Below are positions 9,024 to 16,478 of a DNA stretch of 41,680 nt, piece by piece. The notes below the pieces were generated by a model that saw only the letters and a list, made by a program, of their open reading frames with translations, was not told the origin of the DNA and made no database searches. This DNA comes from Burkholderia puraquae (GTDB lineage Bacteria; Pseudomonadota; Gammaproteobacteria; Burkholderiales; Burkholderiaceae), in contig NZ_NBYX01000037.1 in NCBI RefSeq assembly GCF_002099195.1, forward strand, positions 1 through 41,680, written 5' to 3'. Position 1 is the first letter of the stretch. Each line of letters begins with the position of its first letter. A program made the translations under genes and the position numbers.

Positions 9024-9719
9024 TCAGAAATGCCCGGTGAAGCGATAACGGCTGCCGGGATGCCACAAATTCGCCACCGAGGCGACGACGCCCTGCGACC
9101 AGGTGCGTCGATGTAAAACCAGACACGGCTCGACGTCGTCCATCCGCAGCTGCTCGCGCCGCTCCGGCGCCGGGGCCGCCGCTTCGATCCGGTACTCGAC
9201 GCGCTGCAGCGGAGCCGCGCGCATCAGGTACAGGTTCGGCGTCGTGTTCGTGAAATCCTGCTCGGCGTAATCCGGCGCGACCGCCGGATTCACCCACCGT
9301 TCTTCGAGCTGCACGGGCTCGTCATTCTCGAAGTGCAGCACCTGCGAGTGAAACAGCTTCGTGCGAACGGCCACCTGCATCTCGTCGGCGAGCGCCTCGT
9401 CGGCGCGGATCGTGTCGAGGCCGAGCACGCTGGCGCGATACGCATGCCCGCGTGCACCGACTTCCTCCGAGATGCTGCGGATCGCCACCAGCGTCGACTC
9501 GTACTTCGGCCGCGCGACGTAGGTACCCGCGCCCTTCATGCGCGTGAGCACCTGCTCGGCCGTCAACTCGCGCAGCGCGCGGTTGACGGTCATGCGCGCC
9601 ACCTTGAACTCGCGCGCCAGCTCGTTCTCGGACGGCACCTGGTCGCCCTCCTCCCACTCGCCTGCGTGGATGCGGCCCAGGATGAAATCCTTGATCTCCT
9701 GGTAGACCGGCGCGCTCAT
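9024..9719 (-). CDS. hutC: histidine utilization repressor, GntR/HutC family
   Basis: 231 residues. N-terminal winged helix of the GntR type (residues 1-70): YQEIKDFILGRI, QVPSENELAREFKVARMTVNRALREL and KGAGTYVA. The C-terminal UTRA effector domain follows from about residue 90, with LEERWVNP and the closing LWHPGSRYRFTGHF. HutC proteins repress hut genes and are released by urocanate. The gene lies inside its own operon, 4 bp after hutH, so it should be autoregulated through the paired operators upstream of hutH. Confidence 0.94.
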   Translation of the reverse strand: MSAPVYQEIKDFILGRIHAGEWEEGDQVPSENELAREFKVARMTVNRALRELTAEQVLTRMKGAGTYVARPKYESTLVAIRSISEEVGARGHAYRASVLGLDTIRADEALADEMQVAVRTKLFHSQVLHFENDEPVQLEERWVNPAVAPDYAEQDFTNTTPNLYLMRAAPLQRVEYRIEAAAPAPERREQLRMDDVEPCLVLHRRTWSQGVVASVANLWHPGSRYRFTGHF

Positions 9720-9723
9720 GGGC

Positions 9724-11247
9724 TTACTGTTCCGACGCGAACGAGAACGGCGCGGCCTTCGCGAACGCGCGCTCGCTGACGAGCTTCGCGATCACCGCGA
9801 TATCCGGTGCGAAGTAGTGGTCGAGCTCGTAGTGCGCAACATGGCCGCGGATCGTTTCCATCACGGGCGCGAGCTTCGGGCTCGTGTGGTACGGCGCGCG
9901 CAGGTCGACGCCCTGCGCGGCGGCCAGCAGTTCGATCGCGAGGATGTACTTCGTGTTGTCCGCGATGTCGGCGAGCTTGCGCGCGGCGAACGTCGCCATC
10001 GACACGTGGTCTTCCTGGTTCGCCGAGGTCGGCAGCGAATCGACCGACGCCGGGTGCGCGAGCGTCTTGTTTTCCGATGCGAGTGCGGCAGCCGTTACGT
10101 GCGCGATCATGAAGCCCGAGTTCACGCCGCCGTCCCTCACGAGGAACGGGGGCAGGCCCGACAGCGTCGCGTCGATCAGCAGCGCGATGCGGCGTTCGGC
10201 CAGCGCGCCGATTTCCGCGGCGGCGAGCGCGAGGTTGTCGGCCGCGAACGCGACGGGCTCGGCGTGGAAGTTGCCGCCCGACAGCACTTCGCCGGTATCC
10301 GGGAAGATCAGCGGGTTGTCCGACACGGCGTTCGCTTCGACCAGCAGCACGTTGGCCGCATGGCGCATCTGGTCCAGGCACGCGCCCATCACCTGCGGCT
10401 GGCAGCGCAGGCTGTACGGATCCTGCACCTTGTCGCAGTCGCGGTGCGACTGGTTGATCGGCGAGCCTTCGAGCAGGTCGCGATACGACGCGGCCGCGTC
10501 GATCTGGCCTTGATGGCCGCGCAGCTCATGAATGCGTGCGTCGAACGGCTTCACCGAGCCGGCTGCCGCGTCGACCGACAGCGCGCCCGCGACGAGCGCG
10601 GTGCGGTACAAGTCTTCGATCGAGAACATGTTGTCGAGCGCCAGCGCGGTCGATGCCTGCGTGCCGTTCAGCAGCGCAAGGCCTTCCTTCGCCTGCAGCG
10701 TCAGCGGCGCGAGGCCCGCGACGCGCAGACCGTCGAGTGCGCTCGCACGCTCGCCGCGGATGAACACCTCGCCGACGCCGAGCAGCACGGCCGACATGTG
10801 CGCGAGCGGCGCGAGGTCGCCCGATGCGCCGACCGAGCCCTTCACCGGGATCAGCGGCAGCACGTCCGCGTTGAACAGCTTGATCAGCGCGTCCATCACT
10901 TCGCGACGGATGCCCGAGTGGCCGCGGCCGAGGCTCGACAGCTTCAGTGCCATCAGCAGGCGCACCGACGAGCGCGCCATCGGCTCGCCGACGCCGACCG
11001 CGTGCGACAGCACGAGGTTCTTCTGCAGCAGTTCGAGCTGGTCGTGCGGGATGTGCGTGCTGGCCAGGCGGCCGAAGCCCGTGTTGATGCCGTAGGCCGG
11101 CTCGCCCTTCGCGGCGATGTCGGCGACGGCCTTCGCGCCGGCGTCGATCTTCGCGAAGCTGGCCGGATCGAGCGTCAGTTGCACGGATTCGCGCGCGATC
11201 TGGCGCAGTTGCGGGAGGGTCAGGTGGCCGGGGGTCAACGTAATCAT
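9724..11247 (-). CDS. hutH: histidine ammonia-lyase
   Basis: 507 residues from the chosen ATG; an upstream in-frame start (11301) would place the operators inside the gene and adds non-conserved residues. The MIO cofactor is built from Ala141-Ser142-Gly143 in GSVGASGDLAPLAH. YGINTGFG (about residue 52) holds the catalytic Tyr, and QEDHVSM and the QPQVMGA region line the active site. It removes ammonia from L-histidine to give trans-urocanate, the first step and the source of the inducer. First gene of the operon. Confidence 0.97.
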   Translation of the reverse strand: MITLTPGHLTLPQLRQIARESVQLTLDPASFAKIDAGAKAVADIAAKGEPAYGINTGFGRLASTHIPHDQLELLQKNLVLSHAVGVGEPMARSSVRLLMALKLSSLGRGHSGIRREVMDALIKLFNADVLPLIPVKGSVGASGDLAPLAHMSAVLLGVGEVFIRGERASALDGLRVAGLAPLTLQAKEGLALLNGTQASTALALDNMFSIEDLYRTALVAGALSVDAAAGSVKPFDARIHELRGHQGQIDAAASYRDLLEGSPINQSHRDCDKVQDPYSLRCQPQVMGACLDQMRHAANVLLVEANAVSDNPLIFPDTGEVLSGGNFHAEPVAFAADNLALAAAEIGALAERRIALLIDATLSGLPPFLVRDGGVNSGFMIAHVTAAALASENKTLAHPASVDSLPTSANQEDHVSMATFAARKLADIADNTKYILAIELLAAAQGVDLRAPYHTSPKLAPVMETIRGHVAHYELDHYFAPDIAVIAKLVSERAFAKAAPFSFASEQ

Positions 11248-11256
11248 GTGAGCAAT

Positions 11257-11270
11257 CCTGTCTAGACAAG
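11257..11270. promoter_or_regulatory. HutC operator, proximal site
   Basis: CCTGTCTAGACAAG, a near-perfect 14-bp palindrome, 10 bp upstream of the hutH start and just downstream of the predicted transcription start. It shares the 12-bp core (one mismatch) with the distal site and fits the CTTGT-N4-ACAAG type of HutC target known from other proteobacteria. Confidence 0.85.
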
Positions 11271-11285
11271 TTCGGAATGGATTGA

Positions 11286-11314
11286 AGTGTAGCCACGCCA
11301 ACTTGTCTAGACAA
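11286..11314 (-). promoter_or_regulatory. hutH promoter (sigma-70 type)
   Basis: On the minus strand TTGTCT (11309-11314) is 17 bp from TACACT (11286-11291). The -35 box lies inside the distal operator and the expected start site lies just before the proximal operator, so bound HutC would block polymerase. Confidence 0.65.
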
Positions 11315-11315
11315 C
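11302..11315. promoter_or_regulatory. HutC operator, distal site
   Basis: CTTGTCTAGACAAC, palindromic in 12 of 14 positions, 45 bp centre-to-centre from the proximal site. It overlaps the -35 box of the hutH promoter. Confidence 0.85.
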
Positions 11316-11402
11316 CCGTTTTTCACCGATTTCGACTTGGGAGTTTCCCTGATGCCCGGCGCGGCCCGCCGGATCGGCCGGTGCGATCCGGCTCTTAACG
11401 TT

Positions 11403-11430
11403 TGTTGTAATTATTTTATAGTTTGCAACA
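11403..11430 (+). promoter_or_regulatory. AT-rich inverted repeat with promoter box before the binding-protein remnant
   Basis: TGTTGTAA and TTGCAACA form an 8-bp inverted repeat (7 of 8 pairs) around a 12-bp AT-rich spacer. TATAGT (11417-11422) inside it resembles a -10 box; a weak TTAACG lies 16 bp upstream. It ends 30 bp before the ATG at 11461 and is probably the promoter/operator of that gene. The regulator is unknown. Confidence 0.4.
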
Positions 11431-11460
11431 TACGGACCGTCATTCGCCACGGAGACTGCC

Positions 11461-11808
11461 ATGCCCTTCCCGTCACGATTCGCCGCCCGGTTCGGCCGCC
11501 CCATGCTGTTGGTCGCGTGCGCACTTGCATGCGGCGCGCCGCTCGCCGCGGAGCCGGCCGACTGGCAGAGCGTCGGCACGCCGCAATCGTCAGAAGCCTA
11601 CGGGTTCATGCTGCGCAAGGACGATCCGGCGTTCAAGGCGCTCGTCGACGGCGTGCTCGTGCAGTTGATGAGGCGCGGCAAGATCGACGCGCTATACGAC
11701 AAGTGGCTCATGAAGCCGGTGCCGCCGAAGAGACTGTCGGGCGACTTCGCGATGAGCGATGTGATCACGGCGCGCTATGCGGCGCCGAACGACGCACCGC
11801 TCGAATGA
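11461..11808 (+). pseudogene. internally deleted amino-acid ABC transporter binding protein (family 3)
   Basis: 115 residues where a family-3 solute-binding protein has about 260-300. The first 30 residues form a signal peptide (hydrophobic LLVACALACGAPLAA, cleavage after AAAE-like site). The next segment, from about residue 35, matches only the C-terminal tail of GltI-type glutamate/aspartate binding proteins: SSEAYGFMLRKDDPAFKALVDG, KIDALYDKWLMKPVPP and ARYAAPNDAPLE. The whole ligand-binding core is missing, yet the frame is intact. GGAGACTGCC precedes the ATG. It is divergent from hutH. Most likely a remnant; a small exported protein that kept the tail is possible. Confidence 0.7.
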
Positions 11809-11829
11809 GCGCCGCGTGCTGATACCGGC

Positions 11830-12585
11830 TCACGCACGCGTCCATGCGACGCACGCCGCGTAGCCGGGCGCCGCGTCGAGCCACGCCGCATCGAACGCCG
11901 CGACGCCGGCGGCGGGCGCGGCCGGATCGACGATCGTCGCAGCAGGGGTCGCGACATCGCGCGGCGGCACGACCGCGAACGCGCTCAGCCCGCCGACGAT
12001 GCCCGTGCCGAGCGCCTTGAGCAGCGCCTCCTTCGCACACCAGACGCGCATGAATTCGCCGGCGCGCGCGGCAGCCGGCAGGCTGTCGAGATAGGCGGCC
12101 TCGGCGGGCGCGCAGACTTCGCGCGTCAGTGCGCGCCAGTCGGCCGCGCGATTGCAGCTCTCGATATCGACGCCGACGCGGCCCGCGGGTGCCCATGCGA
12201 GCAGTGCATGATCGCCCGCGTGCGACACGTTGAAGTCGAGCGATGCACGATGCGCGCCATCCAGCGACGGCCGCCCCGATGCGTCGACGACGATCGCGAC
12301 CGCTTGCGGCGCGATGCCGAGGGCCGTGCCGAGCACGTCGCGCAGCGCAGCACGCGTCGCGGCGCTGCGCACCGCATCCTCATGCCGCATGAAGCGTGCC
12401 GCCCGCGCGTGCTCGCTCTCGCTGAGTGCTGCATACGCGGGCGACGCAAGCGGCGCGCGCCAGTCGAAATCGACACGCGCGATCCGCACGCCGGCACGGG
12501 ACGCGGCGGGCGGCACGTCGAGCTGCTGCATGCGCCAGGCGCGGGGCGGTTCGGACGGGGAAGCGGAATCGGGCGGGACGAGCAT
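11830..12585 (-). CDS. 4'-phosphopantetheinyl transferase, Sfp type
   Basis: 251 residues. Signature motifs: FNVSHAGDHALLAW (about 118-131), VGVDIES with Asp140 and Glu142 as Mg2+ ligands, and WCAKEALLKALGTGI (182-196). It moves phosphopantetheine from CoA to a serine of a carrier protein. Size and motifs fit the broad Sfp/PcpS group rather than the short AcpS. No polyketide, peptide-synthetase or carrier-protein gene is in the window, so its partner is elsewhere; it may be the cell's general activator. Convergent with the preceding remnant. Confidence 0.9.
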   Translation of the reverse strand: MLVPPDSASPSEPPRAWRMQQLDVPPAASRAGVRIARVDFDWRAPLASPAYAALSESEHARAARFMRHEDAVRSAATRAALRDVLGTALGIAPQAVAIVVDASGRPSLDGAHRASLDFNVSHAGDHALLAWAPAGRVGVDIESCNRAADWRALTREVCAPAEAAYLDSLPAAARAGEFMRVWCAKEALLKALGTGIVGGLSAFAVVPPRDVATPAATIVDPAAPAAGVAAFDAAWLDAAPGYAACVAWTRA

Positions 12586-12736
12586 CGACGTGCGGCGGCC
12601 TGTGGAATGAAACGTCCGATGTTAATCGATCGAGCGGTGTGGCGAGCCGTTGCGGGCCGCCGGTGTCAATGCCGGCACCGTGCCGCATGCTGGCGCTCGC
12701 GCTCCCGGCCTGCGCCTGCGTAGCGCGGCCGCCCCG

Positions 12737-13777
12737 TCATCCGTTCGCGGCGACGCCCGGCACGCCGCTGCCCGTCCCCCGCCCGCGCGCCGCCGGGTGA
12801 AGCGCATGCACTTTGCCCGGCGCATCGGCCGGCAGCACGCCGTGCTGCAGCCAGTACAGCGCAAGCGGCCACAGCGTATCGGTGAAGCGGCTGTGGAAAA
12901 ACGCGAAATGGCCGATCGCGTCGACACCGATGTCGGCCGGCGCGATCCGCTGATGTGTGACGTCGCTGCCCGTGTAGTAGCCGACCAGCCGCTCGATCGC
13001 CTCGACCGTGCCGAACCCGTCGTCGTCGAGGCCGATCGCGAGCATCGGCGCCGACAGCCCCGCGAAGCGCGCGGGCAACGCGGCGCGGCTCGCGGCGGGT
13101 TCGGCGAGAGGGCCGCTCGTATAGCCATCCTCGAAGCGTGCCTGCGAGCGCACCCACGACAACGCGACGCCGCGCGGCGTGTCCTCCATCCAGCCGAGCC
13201 GCTTCGCGGGCACGTAGCCGAACACGGCCGCGAGCACCGGCATCGCGACGTGCCACTTCCACCACATGCGGCGTCGTTCGGCCGGCAGGTAATCGCGCCA
13301 GTACGCATACTGCGCGCCGACCGTCACCGCATGTCGCACGTGCACGTTCGATGCCGCGAGCCCGAGCACGAACCCGCCGATGCTGTGCGCGACGACGTCG
13401 ATCGGCTGGCCCGGAAACGCGTCGCGCGCGTATTGCAGCGCGGCTTCGCAATCGAGCCGCCCCCAGTCGAGCCAGTTCGCGCGCAGCTTCGCGAGCTGTG
13501 CCGGGCGCGACCCGCCGATGCCGCGATAGTCATAGACGAGCACGTCGCGCCCCTGTGCGAACAGCCAGGCCGCGAAACGAAAGTAGTAGTCGCAACGCAC
13601 CGACGTTGCGCAATTGACGACCGTCACGGGCCGCGCGACGCTGCTGCCGCGATGGCGCCATACATGGCCGCGCAATTCATAGCCGTCCGCCGCGCGCAGC
13701 GTCACGGGCTCGGGCGGCAATGCGTCCGCCGCGTGGCTGCCCTGCTTCGTTCCGCTGCTTTCGTTCGAAATCGTCAT
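12737..13777 (-). CDS. alpha/beta hydrolase
   Basis: 346 residues. The nucleophile elbow is AHSIGG (about residue 131), the oxyanion strand VVNCATSVRCDYY comes before it, VLVYDYRGIGGSRP is typical of serine hydrolases, and the acid/His end is near GLDDDGFG and IGHFAFFHSRF. Similar proteins are annotated as serine aminopeptidase S33-like or lipase-like; the substrate is unknown. The ATG has GGAG nearby. Divergently placed from the LysR gene 205 bp away, a common layout for a regulator and its target. Confidence 0.85.
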   Translation of the reverse strand: MTISNESSGTKQGSHAADALPPEPVTLRAADGYELRGHVWRHRGSSVARPVTVVNCATSVRCDYYFRFAAWLFAQGRDVLVYDYRGIGGSRPAQLAKLRANWLDWGRLDCEAALQYARDAFPGQPIDVVAHSIGGFVLGLAASNVHVRHAVTVGAQYAYWRDYLPAERRRMWWKWHVAMPVLAAVFGYVPAKRLGWMEDTPRGVALSWVRSQARFEDGYTSGPLAEPAASRAALPARFAGLSAPMLAIGLDDDGFGTVEAIERLVGYYTGSDVTHQRIAPADIGVDAIGHFAFFHSRFTDTLWPLALYWLQHGVLPADAPGKVHALHPAARGRGTGSGVPGVAANG

Positions 13778-13982
13778 CGTGTCTCCGCCCCCATGCTTCG
13801 CGCTCCATCCGGGTTGGCGCCGCAGTGCTTACTCGTGCCCGTGCTTCGGGGCCAGCCAGGACATCAACGCACGAGCGCCTGCTTCAGCCCCATCCTTCGC
13901 CGCCCCACGCCAGCCTCCATTGAACTTGACGCGCCCCGCGTTCTCAACCAATCTTCCTGCTCCGTTCGCATGAGTCACGCGC

Positions 13983-14924
13983 ATGTCAACGCCGCTCGTC
14001 CGTCTCCCGTCGCTCGACCTCGTCCGCGGTTTTGTCGCGGTCGGCCGCCGCATGAGCATCACGCTCGCCGCGCAGGACCTCTGCGTCACGCAATCGGCGG
14101 TCAGCCGCCAGGTACATGCGCTCGAAGCGCATCTCGGCGTCGCGCTGCTGCAGCGCGGCTACCGGAAAATCGCGTTCACGCCGGAAGGCGAGCGGCTGTT
14201 TCGCGTCGCGGATGCCGCACTGCACGACCTGCAGGACACCGTCGCGTCGCTGGCCGCCACGCGCGAGCGCCAGCCCGTCACGATCACCGCGAGCATCGGT
14301 GTCACCGCGCTGTGGCTGCTGCCACGGCTCGGGCGGCTGCAGGCGCGCCTGCCGGAGATCGACCTGCGCGTCGCCGCGAACGACAAGGTACTCGATTTGC
14401 GTGCCGAAGGCATCGACCTCGGCATCCGCTATTGTCCGCGAGACCGCGCGCCGGCCGGCGCGCTGCGCCTGTTCGACGAGATCGTCGTGCCGGTCGCGCA
14501 TCCGGCACTCGCCGCGCGGCCCGTCACGAACGCGGCCGCGATCGCCGACCACGTGCTGCTCGAATTCGACGGGCCGCCGCAGCCGCAACTGCAGTGGCGC
14601 GCGCACCTGCATGCGGCCGGGCTCGGCGACGCGCGCCCGAAAGGCGTGCTGCGCTTCAACCAGTACGACCAGGTGATCCAGGCCGCGATCGCGGGCCAGG
14701 GCGTCGCGCTCGGTCGGCTCGCGCTCGTCGCGCCGATGCTCGAGGACGGCCGGCTCGCTGTGCTCGGGCCGCACACGCAGGCGCTGTCGGATGCGTACGG
14801 CTACTGGCTGTTCCAGCACGATCCGGCCCCCCGCCGCGAAGTCGCCGACGTCCGCGACTGGATGCTCGCCGAAGCGGCCGAATGCGATACCGCGATGCGT
14901 GCGCACGACACGGCGTCGGCGTAA
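13983..14924 (+). CDS. LysR-family transcriptional regulator
   Basis: 313 residues. N-terminal winged helix-turn-helix (about 10-70): FVAVGRRMSITLAAQDLCVTQSAVSRQVHALEAHLG is the typical LysR recognition stretch. From residue 95 follows a periplasmic-binding-like effector domain (VTITASIGVTALWLLPRLGRLQ, GIDLGIRYC, GQGVALGRLALV). It resembles the GcvA group. No strong ribosome binding site is visible before the ATG. Its target could be the divergent hydrolase gene or the downstream MFS transporter. Confidence 0.9.
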   Translation: MSTPLVRLPSLDLVRGFVAVGRRMSITLAAQDLCVTQSAVSRQVHALEAHLGVALLQRGYRKIAFTPEGERLFRVADAALHDLQDTVASLAATRERQPVTITASIGVTALWLLPRLGRLQARLPEIDLRVAANDKVLDLRAEGIDLGIRYCPRDRAPAGALRLFDEIVVPVAHPALAARPVTNAAAIADHVLLEFDGPPQPQLQWRAHLHAAGLGDARPKGVLRFNQYDQVIQAAIAGQGVALGRLALVAPMLEDGRLAVLGPHTQALSDAYGYWLFQHDPAPRREVADVRDWMLAEAAECDTAMRAHDTASA

Positions 14925-15110
14925 GCCGGCGCGGCCTTTGCGAACAAACCCGACCGTTGCCGGGCGCCCCCGCCCCACCCCGCACGCCTCGCGTCGCATT
15001 CCCCGCGCGCATGCCAACCTGACCGAATGATCGCTTGAGCGGCGACGGGCCCGATCGTCTAATCGGATCGAGCGCGGCCGTTTTGCCGCGTGCCACCTCC
15101 GGAGACACGC

Positions 15111-16343
15111 ATGACCCCGATCGAGCAGGAAGTCCGCCGCCGCTGGCTGCCCGTACTGGCTGGCGGCCTGATCATGGGCGCCGCGCTCGGCATCCGCCAC
15201 GTGCAGGGCCTGTTCCTTGCGCCGGTGTCGCTCGACCACGGCTGGTCGCGCGAAGCGTTCGGCCTCGCGCTGGCACTGCAGAACCTGATCTGGGGCGTCG
15301 CGCAGCCGTTCACGGGCATGATCGCCGATCGCTTCGGCTCGCTGCGCGTGATCGTCGCCGGGATGCTGCTGTATGCGGCCGGGCTCGTCACGATGGCGCA
15401 TGCGGCGACGACCGGCATGTTCACGATCGGCGCCGGGCTCGTGATCGGCATCGCGCTGTCGGGCTCGGCATTCGCGTCGATCTATGGTGCGCTGAGCCGC
15501 CTGTTTCCACCCGACCGGCGCGGCTGGGCGCTCGGCGTCGCGGGCGCGATCGGCGGGCTCGGCCAGTTCTGCATGGTGCCCGTCGCGCAGGAACTGATCG
15601 GCGGCATCGGCTGGCGGCATGCATTCATCGCGCTGGCGCTCGTCGCGGCGCTGCTCGCGCCGCTCGCCGTGCTGCTGCGCGACCGGCCCGCGCAGGCTGC
15701 CGGCGCCGCCGCCGGCCCCGACCAGTCGATCGGCGAAGCCGTGCGCGAGGCGTTCGCGCATCGCGGCTTCTGGCTGCTGAACGCGGGCTTCTTCGCGTGC
15801 GGCTTCCAGCTCGCCTTCATCGCGACCCACCTTCCCGCGTACCTGCTCGACCACGGACTGCCGGCGCGCCACGCGAGCGTCGCGCTCGCGCTGATCGCGC
15901 TGACCAACGTGGCCGGCACCTACGCGTGCGGCCATCTCGGCGGGCTGCTGCGGCGCAAGTACGTGCTGTCGGTGCTGTACCTCGTGCGTGCGCTCACGAT
16001 GGCTGTATTCGTCGCCGCGCCGCTGTCACCCGCAAGCGTCTACGTGTTCGCGGCCGTGATGGGGTTCACGTGGCTCGGCACCGTGCCGCTGACCAACGGC
16101 GTGATCTCGCAGGTGTTCGGCGTGCGCTACATCGCGACGCTGTTCGGCTTCGTGTTCTTCGGGCACCAGCTCGGCAGCTTCTTCGGCGTCTGGCTCGGTG
16201 CGCTCGTGTACGACGCGACGCATTCGTATATGCCGCTGTGGATCGGCTCGATCGCGCTTGGCGTGCTCGCAGCGTTGCTGCACCTGCCGATCGACGACGC
16301 GCGCGTCGCGCGTCCGGCATCGGGCAACGCGGCGTGGGCATGA
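15111..16343 (+). CDS. MFS transporter
   Basis: 410 residues with about 12 hydrophobic segments. The loop 2-3 signature is present in degenerate form (GMIADRFGSLRVIVAG), and VFGVRYIATLFGFVFFGHQLGSF lies in the second half. It resembles MFS carriers of the monocarboxylate/oxalate-formate type; the substrate is unknown. I chose the ATG at 15111 because CGGAG lies at good distance before it; an ATG seven codons upstream lacks this. The stop overlaps the start of a 38-codon frame. Confidence 0.88.
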   Translation: MTPIEQEVRRRWLPVLAGGLIMGAALGIRHVQGLFLAPVSLDHGWSREAFGLALALQNLIWGVAQPFTGMIADRFGSLRVIVAGMLLYAAGLVTMAHAATTGMFTIGAGLVIGIALSGSAFASIYGALSRLFPPDRRGWALGVAGAIGGLGQFCMVPVAQELIGGIGWRHAFIALALVAALLAPLAVLLRDRPAQAAGAAAGPDQSIGEAVREAFAHRGFWLLNAGFFACGFQLAFIATHLPAYLLDHGLPARHASVALALIALTNVAGTYACGHLGGLLRRKYVLSVLYLVRALTMAVFVAAPLSPASVYVFAAVMGFTWLGTVPLTNGVISQVFGVRYIATLFGFVFFGHQLGSFFGVWLGALVYDATHSYMPLWIGSIALGVLAALLHLPIDDARVARPASGNAAWA

Positions 16344-16456
16344 TCCGCGCGGCGCTGGCCGCCGGCGCGCTCGCGTTCGTCGCGTGGTGCGGCGCGGCCT
16401 ACTTCGATTCGGGCGTTGCGTACGCGCTGCTCGAACACGTCGCGTTCTGCAATTGA
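16340..16456 (+). CDS. 38-residue membrane microprotein overlapping the MFS gene
   Basis: The ATG overlaps the MFS stop codon as ATGA, a classic arrangement for translational coupling. The product (MIRAALAAGALAFVAWCGAAY then FDSGVAYALLEHVAFCN) has one hydrophobic segment of about 20 residues and two cysteines. No known family recognised. It could be a small partner of the transporter or chance coding; the exact start-stop overlap is the main support. Confidence 0.45.
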   Translation: MIRAALAAGALAFVAWCGAAYFDSGVAYALLEHVAFCN

Positions 16457-16478
16457 TGCGGCAACCCGGGGCGGGCAG

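Noticed and set aside
11830..12585. Possible natural-product cluster because of the Sfp-type transferase
   Set aside because: No carrier protein, NRPS or PKS gene is present nearby; the gene is probably a stand-alone activator.
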